Of a stretch of 64,000 bases of DNA, positions 1 through 8,832 are shown piece by piece; position 1 is the stretch's first letter, and each line of letters starts with the position of its first letter. The DNA comes from Algibacter miyuki (GTDB lineage: Bacteria > Bacteroidota > Bacteroidia > Flavobacteriales > Flavobacteriaceae). A program made the translations under genes and the position numbers. The notes below the pieces were generated by a model that did no database searches, was not told the DNA's origin, and saw nothing but the letters and a program-made list of their open reading frames with translations. The stretch lies in contig NZ_JAUFQP010000001.1 in NCBI RefSeq assembly GCF_030409805.1, positions 310,001 through 374,000 on the forward strand, in the 5' to 3' direction.

Positions 1-639
1 AAGTGTCTCCCCATGTGAATAAACCGTGACTACCTAATACAATACCTCTTATTCCAGGATTGTCTTCTAAACATTTTTCTATTTGAAGACCTAAATCGAA
101 CCCTGGACGTTGCCAAGGCACCCATCCCATAGTATCTCCCCAAATCTCTTTGGTGACTTGTTCACTATCTTTCGCTGCTGCAACTGCAATGAGTGCATCT
201 GGATGCAAGTGGTCTATATGAGCGAAGGGTAATAAGCCATGCAAAGGGTATCAATTGAAGGCGCTTTACTATCTAAATCATAAATACAGTGGTTAAATAA
301 ACCTACCATGCGGTCTTCATCTTCCAAGCCTCCGTAGACATTTTTTAAATCGCGTAACCTGTTGGTATATATGCCTGCAATACCACTTCTGTTTAAAGTG
401 CCAATATCACCACCGGAACCTTTAATCCACATTACCTCAACATCTTCATTGGTAAGTGGGTCTTTTTCTATGGTTCTGCAGCTTGTGTTACCACCACCGT
501 AATTCGTAATTCGTAAATCTGCCCCTAAAATATTAGATCGGTATAAAAATAAATCTACTTGGTTATCACCTAATGATAATGCCTTTTGATCGTCCCATAA
601 ATAATCGACGTATTTAAAAGTTTTCGTATTGTTTTCCAT
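1..639 (-). pseudogene. rhaD: Rhamnulose-1-phosphate aldolase/dehydrogenase, N-terminal part, frameshifted and cut by window edge
   Basis: The start at 639 reads MENNTKTFKYVDYLWDD and continues through class II aldolase signatures (GGGNTSCR, WIKGSGGDIG). After SIDT near position 250 the frame is lost and stops at 214. Adding one C to the short C run there restores PLHGLLPFAHIDHLHPDA and then an uninterrupted reading to base 1 (ending GSHGLFTWGDT). The HIDHLHPDA histidines are the expected zinc ligands and lie beyond the shift, so the product as written would be inactive. In this family the aldolase splits L-rhamnulose-1-phosphate into dihydroxyacetone phosphate and lactaldehyde, and a C-terminal short-chain dehydrogenase (outside the window) acts on lactaldehyde. 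The enzyme is cytosolic. It shares the locus promoter type (668-713), which links rhamnose catabolism to the surrounding rhamnosidases. The identification is firm; whether the shift is real or a sequencing error is open. Confidence 0.85.
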
Positions 640-667
640 AATGGTTTGTTTGTTAAAAATGTTAGTT

Positions 668-713
668 CAAAAGTATATTCATTAACCAATTTGTCTATCC
701 TGTAGTACCTTGT
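668..713 (-). promoter_or_regulatory. Locus-type promoter 1 (rhaD)
   Basis: Read on the minus strand: half-site ACAAGG (713-708), element ACAGGATAG (703-695), 19-bp spacer, perfect -7 box TACTTTTG (675-668). The predicted leader to the ATG at 639 is about 22 nt. Confidence 0.8.
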
Positions 714-792
714 AAATTATAAGTGAAAAGAGTAATTATTTTAAGTGGTTTTGGTGTTAATTAATTGATTATTAGTTATTAATGATGTTTGT

Positions 793-2457
793 TTAGAATG
801 ATTTTAAATTAAAAAAAATGAAGCGATTTTTGCTCATTTCAGGAATCATGATGAGACCTTTTTCTGGGTTAATACCCAAATCTGCAAATTGTGAAAATCC
901 AGAAATCACTTCTTTTACATCACCTTTTTTGTTAATTTTTAGTAATCTTCCTCCTGTCCAATCCGTAGCGTAATAATATGGACCATATTTAATGACACCG
1001 TCAAAGTTTGCTATTGGTAATCCTTTTCCAATAGGACTTATTTTTTTTGTTTTTAGGTTTATCGTCTTTAGAGTTCCTTTTTTGCTTGTTTCAAATGTAG
1101 CGCGATTGGTCATTGGTCCCCAAGTAGCTACAATTAATTCATTTTTATCTACCCACAAACCATTTGGGTATTCTAACAGGTCATTTTTTACAAAGATTTC
1201 AATATTACCACCTTCCGGAAGTTTATAAATGGTATTAGTAAAGGTATCAGATATATAAATATCTCCATTTCTAGAAGCGGCTACATCATTAATAAATTCA
1301 GAGTTTGGTAAATTTATTTTCCTAATAATTTCACCTGTTGAAATATTAATTTCTACCAAAACTCCACGGTCTCCTACATATAATAGATTTTTATATGAAG
1401 CCATTCCGGTAGGTGCATCTAAGCCTTCTATCCATCTATTAGAAATAATGTTTCCGTTTTCGTCTAGTCGTGTTATCCAACCATAACCATCTTTCTCAAG
1501 AGTTACTTTTTCGCCTCCTAAATTTGAAATAAACCACGATTTTGAAATGCTATCCCAATAGGCATTTTCTGGATTGTCTAAAATATGATTGAGATCATTA
1601 TTTTGGATTTTATAAGTTGAATCTACCATAGTATTCCACTTTGTTATAGAGCGCGATAGATGCTCTTTAGGTTCATCTTCAATACCAAAGGTGTGTAACA
1701 TCGTTTTACCTTTGAATTTTATTTTTTGTAAAACGGAAACAAATTTAGAAACGTCATAATCGCCTTGATCTAGTGGTTTTATAGCGTCAGACCAATTTGC
1801 TTTATCATTTGCAAACATGGTTACATTAGTGCCGGAAATAGAAGCGAATTTTAAATATGGCGCTGCTTTTATAGCAACCTCAAGAAGGCGATTGCCATTT
1901 CCGGCACGCATTTCATGGCATAAATGTAATGTTAGAAATAAGTTTGGTTCATTAACTTCTTCAATGTATGGAATAGCTTCTTCTGCAGATTCTATAAAAC
2001 AGTTATCATGTGGATAAATAACAATATCCTTATTAACTTTTTGAGCTTCTTGAGCCATTGTTTTTAATAGAAGGAGCGTCTTTTCTTTGGTGGCATTTCC
2101 ATTTATAATAACCCACATTGCTGTTCCTTGAGGTAGCGCAGCTAAGGTTCTTCGCCACATTATGTTTTGAGTTTCAATATTATTTGAGAAATTGAAACCG
2201 AAAAACACAACGGGTATGGTAAGCTTACCACTAGAGAATTCCTTAGTCTCTAAATAAGACTTTAGTATATCCCTTTGTTTATCGGATTGCACTCTAAGTG
2301 TTGTACCGCTATATCCTAATTTAGCAAACAGTTTTGCGCGTTCGGCTATCGGGATGTGCTCCATTTTAAAATCAAAAGCATATAACGACTTATCTATGCC
2401 TTGTGCATTTGTAGATATTGAAAGAATAAAAAATAGTAATTTTAATAGTGTTTTCAT
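793..2457 (-). CDS. Exported sugar-isomerase-like TIM barrel fused to SMP-30/NHL-type beta-propeller
   Basis: 554 aa with a signal peptide (MKTLLKLLFFILSISTNAQG). Residues about 25-270 resemble the xylose-isomerase-like / AP-endonuclease-2 TIM barrel (IVIYPHDNCFIES, LFLTLHLCHEMRAGNGN carry the metal-site style His/Glu residues). Residues about 290-554 resemble a six-bladed propeller of the SMP-30/gluconolactonase type (GLDAPTGMA, FINDVAASRNGDIYISDT, YPNGLWVDKNELIVATWG, IANFDGVI). Barrels of this kind are common beside 3-keto-sugar enzymes, and the propeller class includes sugar lactonases. A role on oxidised sugars in the periplasm is inference. It lies 14 bp downstream of the sulfatase at 2472-3908 and is probably co-transcribed from promoter 2. 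Substrate unknown. Confidence 0.65.
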   Translation of the reverse strand: MKTLLKLLFFILSISTNAQGIDKSLYAFDFKMEHIPIAERAKLFAKLGYSGTTLRVQSDKQRDILKSYLETKEFSSGKLTIPVVFFGFNFSNNIETQNIMWRRTLAALPQGTAMWVIINGNATKEKTLLLLKTMAQEAQKVNKDIVIYPHDNCFIESAEEAIPYIEEVNEPNLFLTLHLCHEMRAGNGNRLLEVAIKAAPYLKFASISGTNVTMFANDKANWSDAIKPLDQGDYDVSKFVSVLQKIKFKGKTMLHTFGIEDEPKEHLSRSITKWNTMVDSTYKIQNNDLNHILDNPENAYWDSISKSWFISNLGGEKVTLEKDGYGWITRLDENGNIISNRWIEGLDAPTGMASYKNLLYVGDRGVLVEINISTGEIIRKINLPNSEFINDVAASRNGDIYISDTFTNTIYKLPEGGNIEIFVKNDLLEYPNGLWVDKNELIVATWGPMTNRATFETSKKGTLKTINLKTKKISPIGKGLPIANFDGVIKYGPYYYATDWTGGRLLKINKKGDVKEVISGFSQFADLGINPEKGLIMIPEMSKNRFIFFNLKSF

Positions 2458-2471
2458 TTTAATGTTATTGG

Positions 2472-3908
2472 TTATTTTACTGATTTTAAATAATGATTTC
2501 TAAATACTGAATCTTGTTCGTTAAAATCTTTTGTTGGTATTCCAGAGTTTTTAAGTTCCTGTCCCCATTGTTTTAATCTTTTCTTTAATACTTTCGCTTT
2601 TCGTGGATATGTATTTATTAGATTTTCGTTTTCATGGGCTGCTGAAGTAACATCAAATAGGTACTCGTGTTTTCCTGACTTTAAAAATTTATAATCTCCC
2701 ATTCTTACAGCTGATTGTCCCCAAAACCTCCAAAAAAGGGCTTGATGTGGATCGCCTTTTTTTGTGTTATTTAAGTAGGGGATAAGGTTGGTGCCATCTA
2801 ACTCATCTGTTTCTGGTAAACCAGCCAAAGCAATGCAGGTTGCGGCAACATCTAGTGAAATAACAGGCTTATCATAAACTAAACCTTTGGGTAAACCTGC
2901 TGGCCAATTTATAATATAGGGTATTCTTATGCCTCCTTCCGAGAGCATACCTTTTTCTCCAACCCAAGGTGTGTTTTTAGAGCCATCCCAACCTGGTCCA
3001 ACACCTGGGGTATCGGCCATGTTTAGTTTTATTGGCGCACCATTATCACTTATAAAAAAGATGACTGTATTTTCGTCTAGCCCCAGTTTTTTTAGGGTCT
3101 CTTTTATTTTACCAACACCATCATCTATAGCAGACATCATGGCTAAGCAATATTGTCTTCGTTTTGGCATATCTTCAGGGAAACGATCCATGTATTTTTT
3201 TGTAGCCCCTAAAGGTACGTGTGGCGCAAAATAGGATGTATAATAAAAGAACGGCTTGTCTTTGTTATTCTCTATAAATTTTACCGTTGCATCGGTTTGA
3301 ATATCCAGTCTATAGCCCGCTTGTTTTATCCAATGCGCTTCCATATTTCTTTCTCCGTCTAACGTATAAGTTGTCCAATAGTCTTGAATATAGCCTTGAA
3401 ATGTGTCATCAAAACCTCTATTAGAACTCATATAAGGTATTTTTCTTTCGAAAGGAATATCACTTGGTTTCACTGTTTTAATATTTAGTTCGGGCATATG
3501 TTCTTTTAACCATTTTTCTTGTTGATGGTTAGGTTCTAAATGCCATTTTCCTGTCATACCAGTAACGTATCCTGCTTTTTGCATACGTTGGGATATTAAT
3601 GTTTCGTCTAAGGGCAACGGTATAGTGCCATTATGATCTAGTCCAAAACGTTGTTGGTATCTACCAGATAATAGTCCTGCTCTAGAAGGAATACATTGTG
3701 GAGCGGTTACATAGCCTGCTGTCATTCTAACTCCAGTTTTTGCCAATAAATCAATGTTTGGGGTTTTAATATCATCAACTTGCCCATTTACACCAATGTC
3801 GGCGTATCCTTGGTCATCTGTGAAAATGACAATAATATTAGGCTTGGCTTGTGCAAATGTTTGTGCATGAATTAAAAAAAGTAGAATTAAAAAGGAGGTT
3901 TTCTTCAT
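2472..3908 (-). CDS. S1-family sulfatase
   Basis: 478 aa with a signal peptide (LILLFLIHAQTFAQA). Metal-binding DD at residues 31-32 (IFTDDQGYADIG). The formylglycine site is CIPSR with Cys72, matching C-x-P-S-R. GKWHLE follows near 120-125 and FFISDNGAP near 285-292 gives the second pair of calcium ligands. The length is normal for a secreted arylsulfatase. It should remove a sulfate ester from an oligosaccharide in the periplasm after Cys is converted to formylglycine. It is the first gene of a two-gene unit with 793-2457, driven by promoter 2, which is back-to-back with the promoter of the 4078 gene. The exact sulfate position cannot be told from sequence by eye. Confidence 0.93.
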   Translation of the reverse strand: MKKTSFLILLFLIHAQTFAQAKPNIIVIFTDDQGYADIGVNGQVDDIKTPNIDLLAKTGVRMTAGYVTAPQCIPSRAGLLSGRYQQRFGLDHNGTIPLPLDETLISQRMQKAGYVTGMTGKWHLEPNHQQEKWLKEHMPELNIKTVKPSDIPFERKIPYMSSNRGFDDTFQGYIQDYWTTYTLDGERNMEAHWIKQAGYRLDIQTDATVKFIENNKDKPFFYYTSYFAPHVPLGATKKYMDRFPEDMPKRRQYCLAMMSAIDDGVGKIKETLKKLGLDENTVIFFISDNGAPIKLNMADTPGVGPGWDGSKNTPWVGEKGMLSEGGIRIPYIINWPAGLPKGLVYDKPVISLDVAATCIALAGLPETDELDGTNLIPYLNNTKKGDPHQALFWRFWGQSAVRMGDYKFLKSGKHEYLFDVTSAAHENENLINTYPRKAKVLKKRLKQWGQELKNSGIPTKDFNEQDSVFRNHYLKSVK

Positions 3909-3959
3909 ATCATTAATATTTAGAATTATATAGGCTTCCTGTAAGTGTTTTAGAGACCT

Positions 3960-4005
3960 CTAAAGTATTTAGAAAGAATAATAATACTATCATGCCCTTT
4001 CTGTA
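3960..4005 (-). promoter_or_regulatory. Locus-type promoter 2 (sulfatase 2472-3908)
   Basis: Read on the minus strand: ACAG half-site (4004-4001), element GCATGATAG (3995-3987, one mismatch to GCAGGATAG), 19-bp spacer, -7 box TACTTTAG (3967-3960). It is the most diverged copy of the element. Confidence 0.6.
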
Positions 4006-4010
4006 GACGT

Positions 4011-4056
4011 ACCGTATTCAACAGGATAGTTTTTTGAAAAATGCAACGTATTTTTA
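4011..4056 (+). promoter_or_regulatory. Locus-type promoter 3 (4078-7936 unit)
   Basis: Half-site ACCGTA (4011-4016), element ACAGGATAG (4021-4029), 19-bp spacer, -7 box TATTTTTA (4049-4056). It sits back-to-back with promoter 2, with only about 5 bp between the upstream half-sites. The predicted leader to the ATG at 4078 is short (about 15 nt). Confidence 0.75.
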
Positions 4057-4077
4057 CCTTTGATAAACAGTATTACT

Positions 4078-6183
4078 ATGGAAAAGTGTCTTTTGTTTTT
4101 TTTTATATTCCCTATTTGTCTTTTTTCTCAAACTGGCGCTACGACTTTAAATGTAGATACCCAAAAGTATAATCAGATAGAAATAAGTGTTTTAGAGGAT
4201 GATGTATATGATGTTAAGACTTTGGGAGAAGACCCTTATGTATTTATAAAGCCTTTATCTCATAATTTAATTAAAGAAAATAACCAACTTTCGTTTGAGT
4301 ATTTCTGTCCAACGGGTTTAGACCATATAGAGGTGTATTTTTATCCCTTAGGGGAACAGGTTAAGAGTGTTATGGTTGGTGATATAGGCAGTACCGAAGG
4401 ATGGGTTTTGTTTAGAATGGATCTTAGTGAATATGTTGGAGAATGGGGAAAGGCAGGAGATTTTTTAAGATTGGATTTTGGAACTGCCCCAGCTTTGAAT
4501 ATTCAAATAAGAAACTTAGAACTTCGGGCTATGAGTGCTAGAGAGTTAGATATTCAATCTAATAAGGAGGCAAAGAAGCAACAGGAATTAAATTTTGAGA
4601 ATGATTTAAGATTTTATTTGGATAAGGAATTTCCAAATAGCATATCAAATGTTTTGGTTACCAACGACAAAGTGAAATTGGCAGGAGAAATTTCAAAAAC
4701 AAAAAACTATTATATAGCCGAAATTGATGTTCATGAAAATGGAACAGAATTGGAGAAATTTGAGTTTTTGGAACCTATAAAATCTAAAAACGGGCACTTT
4801 GATGTTGAAGTAAATCGCTATGTAAAACGTAATGGATATAAACAAGATAGATTGTTGTCAAAATGGATGATTGTTGAAAAAGAAGATAATCAATACAAAG
4901 GCGTTTCTCATGCAAGATATACCGATTCTGTTGTTCCGAAATATCGCTACCCATTTGTTAAACCTGCTACTAAAAAAGGGTTGGGAGGTTATAGTATCAA
5001 TCGGGCAGCGCCATATACCGATTTGGATAGTTTAGGTATTACTAGCGTGACGGTGAATATCATGATAAATAGATTTTTTCGCTCTGGTCCATCGCCCCAA
5101 AATATGTCTTTTGAATATATGGGAGAAACCTATTATGTAGATAAAAAAGAAATAGACCGTCAAGATAAAACGTTTTTAAGTACTGCCGCAAGAAATATTG
5201 AGGTGTCTGCCATATTACTTGTGGATAAGGCTTCAAAATCTTTAGATAAAAAAATAGGCGCTATTCTAGAGCATCCAGATTGCGATCCTTCTGGTATTTA
5301 TACCATGCCCAACCTAACCACACCAAAAGGTGTTAGGTATTATGCTGCTGTTTTAGATTTTTTGGCGAATCGCTATATGAGGCCTGATAAAAAATATGGG
5401 CGTATCCATCATTGGATAATCCATAACGAAGTGGATGCTGGATGGGTATGGACGAATGCAGGAGAAAAAACCGCTTTAGTTTTTATGGATATATACCATA
5501 AATCCATGCGTATGTCTCATAATATTGCAAGAAAATATAATCCCAATTCAAAAGTATTTATAACACTTACTCATTACTGGAATTGGACGTCCAATCCACA
5601 TTTCTATCATTCTAAAGAACTGCTTGAACAATTGTTACAATACTCTAAAGCTGAGGGCGATTTTGAGTGGGCTATTGCGCAACACCCTTACCCTGAGTCG
5701 TTACGAGAGCCTAAGACTTGGCTCGATAACAAAGTAAGCTTTGATTTTAATACTAAGCTAATTACTTTTAAGAATTTAGAAGTGCTAGATGCTTGGGTAA
5801 AACAGCCTGAAGTCCTTTTTAAAGGACAAAAGAAACGACTTGTATACTTGTCTGAAAACGGAACAAACTCTCCAACTTACAGTGCCCAAGATTTAAAAGA
5901 ACAAGCGGCAGGCATGGCTTATGCTATGAAAAAGTTGAAGTTTTTAGATGGTATTGATGGTTTTCAATATCATAATTGGCAAGATAATCGTAAAGAAGGC
6001 GGACTGCGTATTGGGCTAAGACGTTTTCCTGATGATAAAGAAGACCCTAGTGGTATTAAACCCGTTTGGAAGGTGTATCAAGCTTTTGGTACCGAAAAAG
6101 AAGCCGAAGTTTACGACCAGTATAAAGAAATTATTGGAATTGATCATTGGGATGAAATTCATCATAAGGATCCAATTAAATAG
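4078..6183 (+). CDS. Secreted DUF5722-like protein, candidate clan-A glycoside hydrolase
   Basis: About 701 aa from the ATG at 4078. An in-frame TTG at 4060 is possible, but the ATG starts a clean signal peptide (MEKCLLFFFIFPICLFSQ) and the -7 box ends at 4056. Residues about 20-160 look like a beta-sandwich (LSFEYFCPTGLDHIEVYFYP). Residues about 280-700 look like a TIM barrel: HHWIIHNEVDAGWVW fits the Asn-Glu acid/base strand end, and LVYLSENGTNSPTYS fits a nucleophile Glu, as in clan GH-A. I believe this matches the DUF5722 family but could not check. It is followed 46 bp later by a sulfatase in the same unit. A role in cleaving a desulfated backbone or side chain is inference. Confidence 0.6.
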   Translation: MEKCLLFFFIFPICLFSQTGATTLNVDTQKYNQIEISVLEDDVYDVKTLGEDPYVFIKPLSHNLIKENNQLSFEYFCPTGLDHIEVYFYPLGEQVKSVMVGDIGSTEGWVLFRMDLSEYVGEWGKAGDFLRLDFGTAPALNIQIRNLELRAMSARELDIQSNKEAKKQQELNFENDLRFYLDKEFPNSISNVLVTNDKVKLAGEISKTKNYYIAEIDVHENGTELEKFEFLEPIKSKNGHFDVEVNRYVKRNGYKQDRLLSKWMIVEKEDNQYKGVSHARYTDSVVPKYRYPFVKPATKKGLGGYSINRAAPYTDLDSLGITSVTVNIMINRFFRSGPSPQNMSFEYMGETYYVDKKEIDRQDKTFLSTAARNIEVSAILLVDKASKSLDKKIGAILEHPDCDPSGIYTMPNLTTPKGVRYYAAVLDFLANRYMRPDKKYGRIHHWIIHNEVDAGWVWTNAGEKTALVFMDIYHKSMRMSHNIARKYNPNSKVFITLTHYWNWTSNPHFYHSKELLEQLLQYSKAEGDFEWAIAQHPYPESLREPKTWLDNKVSFDFNTKLITFKNLEVLDAWVKQPEVLFKGQKKRLVYLSENGTNSPTYSAQDLKEQAAGMAYAMKKLKFLDGIDGFQYHNWQDNRKEGGLRIGLRRFPDDKEDPSGIKPVWKVYQAFGTEKEAEVYDQYKEIIGIDHWDEIHHKDPIK

Positions 6184-6229
6184 TAAAAACAGGTTATTTA
6201 AAACAAAATTCATATTAAATAATATATTT

Positions 6230-7936
6230 ATGACAGTAATAAAAAATAGCATGTACTGCTTAATAGGACTACTCTTGGTAGGTTGCCAATTTAAACAGGA
6301 CAAAAAAAATAAAGAGGAAGTGGAAGAAATTTCACGTCCCAACATTATTTTTATTCTTGCCGATGACTTTGGTATAATGGATAGCCAGGCTTATGCCAAT
6401 AAGTTTACGGGCACGCATCCGGATGAAATGTTTTATGAAACTCCAAATATTGACAAACTAGTAAGTGAAGGCACTTCGTTTTCACAAGCTTATGCCAACC
6501 AATTATGCTCACCTACACGAGCAAGCATATTAACCGGTAAATATGCTGGACGTGTTGGTTTTACTACAGCAATGCCACCAAGAGCAACTTATTATAATCA
6601 AAAAGCAGACGTGCCTAAAGGCTTTTATGTACACGATGTTTTTGAGCATAAAGATAATATTAAGATAGAGCAAGCATTAATAAATGGAATTTCTAATTCG
6701 GCCGTTCCAACAGGAAATGCCATTGATGGAGGTAGAGATGAACTCTCTATAGCAGAAGCTTTGAAAGATTATCATTCAGCTTTTATTGGTAAATGGCATG
6801 TGGGTGGTTTTGGAGCAAAAGGGTATCAACCAAAAGACCAAGGTTTTCAACCTTTAGCATGGTATGATGCCGGGGGATCAGCTTATTATAACTGGAAAGG
6901 GGCTTGGAATAATAGAACCAATAAAATGTTTCCAAAAGTTTCTCCTGAGGCTCTAGAAATTGGTGATTCGGGAAAAGAAACTAACGAGGATTATTTAACC
7001 GATGATCTTACCTCACAGGCGCTTGAATTTATAGAAAATAAAGCTGGAAATACCGATAAACCTTTCTTTTTATATTTTTCACATTTTGCAATTCATACAC
7101 CGTACCAAGGAAAAGACGACGAAATAACTCATTTTCATGTTAAAGAAAGTAAAGGATGGAACGGGCATAAGGACCCGGTTTATGCATCTATGATAAAGAG
7201 TTTAGATCGTTCCGTTGGTGCTATTTTAAATAAATTAAAAGTATTAAATATAGAAGAAAATACGCTTGTTGTGTTCATGTCTGATAATGGAGGTATAGAT
7301 GCAGAAGTTACTCCAAATGATAAAGGAACCAATAACGACCCATTTTTAGGAGGAAAGGCATGTGTTACCGAAGGTGGAATTAGAGTTCCTTTAGTTTTTA
7401 GATGGAAAGGTAAAGTGCAAGAAGGGAAGTGGGTAGATGTTCCTGTAGACTGTACGGATATTTATCCGTCTCTTTTAGAGGCGGCAGGATATAATTCAAA
7501 AGAAATTGTTGCTCAAAATAATTTAGATGGCGAAAGTTTAATAGCTATGCTCTCAGATTTAGATAATGAAAATAAAAGCTATTCAAAAACAACTCATTAC
7601 TGGCATTATCCGTTTAATGTAATTTATAATAGTCCATATGAGCCTTTTGCGCTTACACCACATTCTGCTATTAGGGATGGTGATTATAAGCTTATTTTTG
7701 ATTGGTATGGTAGATTGTATTTATATAATTTAGAAAAAGATCCTTTTGAAAAACACAATTTAGCTGAAGAACGCCCAGAATTAAAAAAAGAGATGTTTAA
7801 TAAATTAATGAATTGGTTAAAACTAAATATAGATAAGCGCTATTGGCCAAGTGTAAATAAAAATTATAATCCTAAGAAAGAAGTAAGAGAGCAGCCGTTT
7901 GTAGATCTGTTTTCGTCGTATAAAGAACAGATATAA
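6230..7936 (+). CDS. S1-family sulfatase lipoprotein
   Basis: 568 aa from the ATG at 6230, or from 6251. The frame is open further upstream into the previous gene, but MYCLIGLLLVGCQF is a clear lipoprotein signal with Cys19. DD at residues 45-46 (ILADDFGIMDSQ) and formylglycine site CSPTR (Cys93), with Thr in place of the usual Ser. GKWHVGGFGAKGYQP, FSHFAIHTPYQ and VVFMSDNGGIDAEV are further family landmarks. It is likely anchored in the outer membrane or facing the periplasm. It is the second gene after the clan-A candidate and ends at a strong convergent terminator (7961-8001). Confidence 0.92.
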   Translation: MTVIKNSMYCLIGLLLVGCQFKQDKKNKEEVEEISRPNIIFILADDFGIMDSQAYANKFTGTHPDEMFYETPNIDKLVSEGTSFSQAYANQLCSPTRASILTGKYAGRVGFTTAMPPRATYYNQKADVPKGFYVHDVFEHKDNIKIEQALINGISNSAVPTGNAIDGGRDELSIAEALKDYHSAFIGKWHVGGFGAKGYQPKDQGFQPLAWYDAGGSAYYNWKGAWNNRTNKMFPKVSPEALEIGDSGKETNEDYLTDDLTSQALEFIENKAGNTDKPFFLYFSHFAIHTPYQGKDDEITHFHVKESKGWNGHKDPVYASMIKSLDRSVGAILNKLKVLNIEENTLVVFMSDNGGIDAEVTPNDKGTNNDPFLGGKACVTEGGIRVPLVFRWKGKVQEGKWVDVPVDCTDIYPSLLEAAGYNSKEIVAQNNLDGESLIAMLSDLDNENKSYSKTTHYWHYPFNVIYNSPYEPFALTPHSAIRDGDYKLIFDWYGRLYLYNLEKDPFEKHNLAEERPELKKEMFNKLMNWLKLNIDKRYWPSVNKNYNPKKEVREQPFVDLFSSYKEQI

Positions 7937-7960
7937 TCTTTATTTTAGATTTGTGATTAA

Positions 7961-8001
7961 AAGAAAAGCTCTTTAGTTTAAAACACTAAAGGGCTTTTCT
8001 T
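7961..8001. terminator. Bidirectional intrinsic terminator
   Basis: Stem AAGAAAAGCTCTTTAGT (7961-7977) pairs with ACTAAAGGGCTTTTCTT (7985-8001) apart from one G-T pair, with a 7-nt loop. A and T tracts flank both sides. It lies between the convergent genes ending at 7936 (+) and 8018 (-). Confidence 0.85.
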
Positions 8002-8017
8002 TTTATAAGCTGTTGCT

Positions 8018-8821
8018 TTATAATTCCATTATCTCGATATTTTTAAATTCAACAGGATGGCTTTCACTTTGGAGTGAGATATAGCCGCTTTTTAAAGGTA
8101 TTCCCTGTTTTGTTTTCCAAAATTCGGCGTTAAAATTTACATTGCCGCCATACTGCGGTTTACTATAGCGTAATACCTCTTCTCCATTGATCATGTGTTT
8201 GATAATAGAATCATTTCTAACCTCTATTTCAACATGTACCCACTGCTCTCCATGATAGGTTTTTGAAGTTGATTGCACAATATGCTGTGTAGTTAATGTA
8301 TCGTTGTATTTTACATGTGTACCAGGAGAGCATAAGTTTCCTGTAGAACGCTCATCGGTGCCATTGCCTCCTAAAAGTTGTACTTCAATAGAAACAGGGA
8401 AGTTTTGGTTTAAACCAATACCATTTGGGTCTTCGCAATGAAACATAATACCACTATTCCTCTTTGCCCATGGAGCACCATCCGAAAGTTGATTGCCAGT
8501 AAATCTGTAGTCCATTCTAAATTTATAATTTGAAAATGGTTTTTTATAGTAAATATGTCCAAAAGAATTATTGAATACATTATCATATTCGTCGTAGTTT
8601 ACTTTCAAAATACCATTTTCAACTACAAAAGTGTTCTTGTAATTATTACCAACTTCATGCCCTTTAATTTTAACAATCCAATCGTTAAGATCGTTTCTCG
8701 TTAATAGGTTTTTCCATGATGTTTTTTTTATTTCCGAAGTTTTATTTTCTTCATTTTTTTTACAATTGAATAAAAATGAAATGCAGAAAACAAGGTAGAG
8801 TATTTTGAATAATTTTGTCAT
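8018..8821 (-). CDS. DUF1080 (3-keto-disaccharide hydrolase-like) lipoprotein
   Basis: 267 aa with a lipoprotein signal (YLVFCISFLFNCKK). The fold signature is of the DUF1080 / LamG-like jelly roll: WKNLLTRNDLNDWIVKIKGH near the start, SGIMFHCEDPNG, IEVQLLGGNGTDERSTGN, EQWVHVEIEVRNDSI, and YISLQSESHPVEFKNIEIMEL at the C-terminus. Members of this family have been linked to cleavage of 3-keto-glycosides. It is the last gene of a unit with a gluconate-dehydrogenase-subunit-3-like protein and a GMC oxidoreductase, which fits oxidation of a sugar at C3 followed by cleavage. Substrate unknown. Confidence 0.8.
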   Translation of the reverse strand: MTKLFKILYLVFCISFLFNCKKNEENKTSEIKKTSWKNLLTRNDLNDWIVKIKGHEVGNNYKNTFVVENGILKVNYDEYDNVFNNSFGHIYYKKPFSNYKFRMDYRFTGNQLSDGAPWAKRNSGIMFHCEDPNGIGLNQNFPVSIEVQLLGGNGTDERSTGNLCSPGTHVKYNDTLTTQHIVQSTSKTYHGEQWVHVEIEVRNDSIIKHMINGEEVLRYSKPQYGGNVNFNAEFWKTKQGIPLKSGYISLQSESHPVEFKNIEIMEL

Positions 8822-8832
8822 CCTTTTTTAGT

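Noticed and set aside
992-1228. Open frames opposite large genes, such as this one
   Set aside because: They lie wholly inside strong coding genes on the other strand, have no signal or start context and resemble nothing.
4055-4062. TACCTTTG as the -7 box of the 4078 gene
   Set aside because: It is a perfect box, but TATTTTTA at 4049-4056 keeps the 19-bp spacing seen at all other copies and leaves room for a leader.
6032-6229. Long N-terminal extension of the sulfatase at 6230
   Set aside because: The frame is open into the previous gene, but the lipoprotein signal at MTVIKNSMYC fixes the start near 6230.
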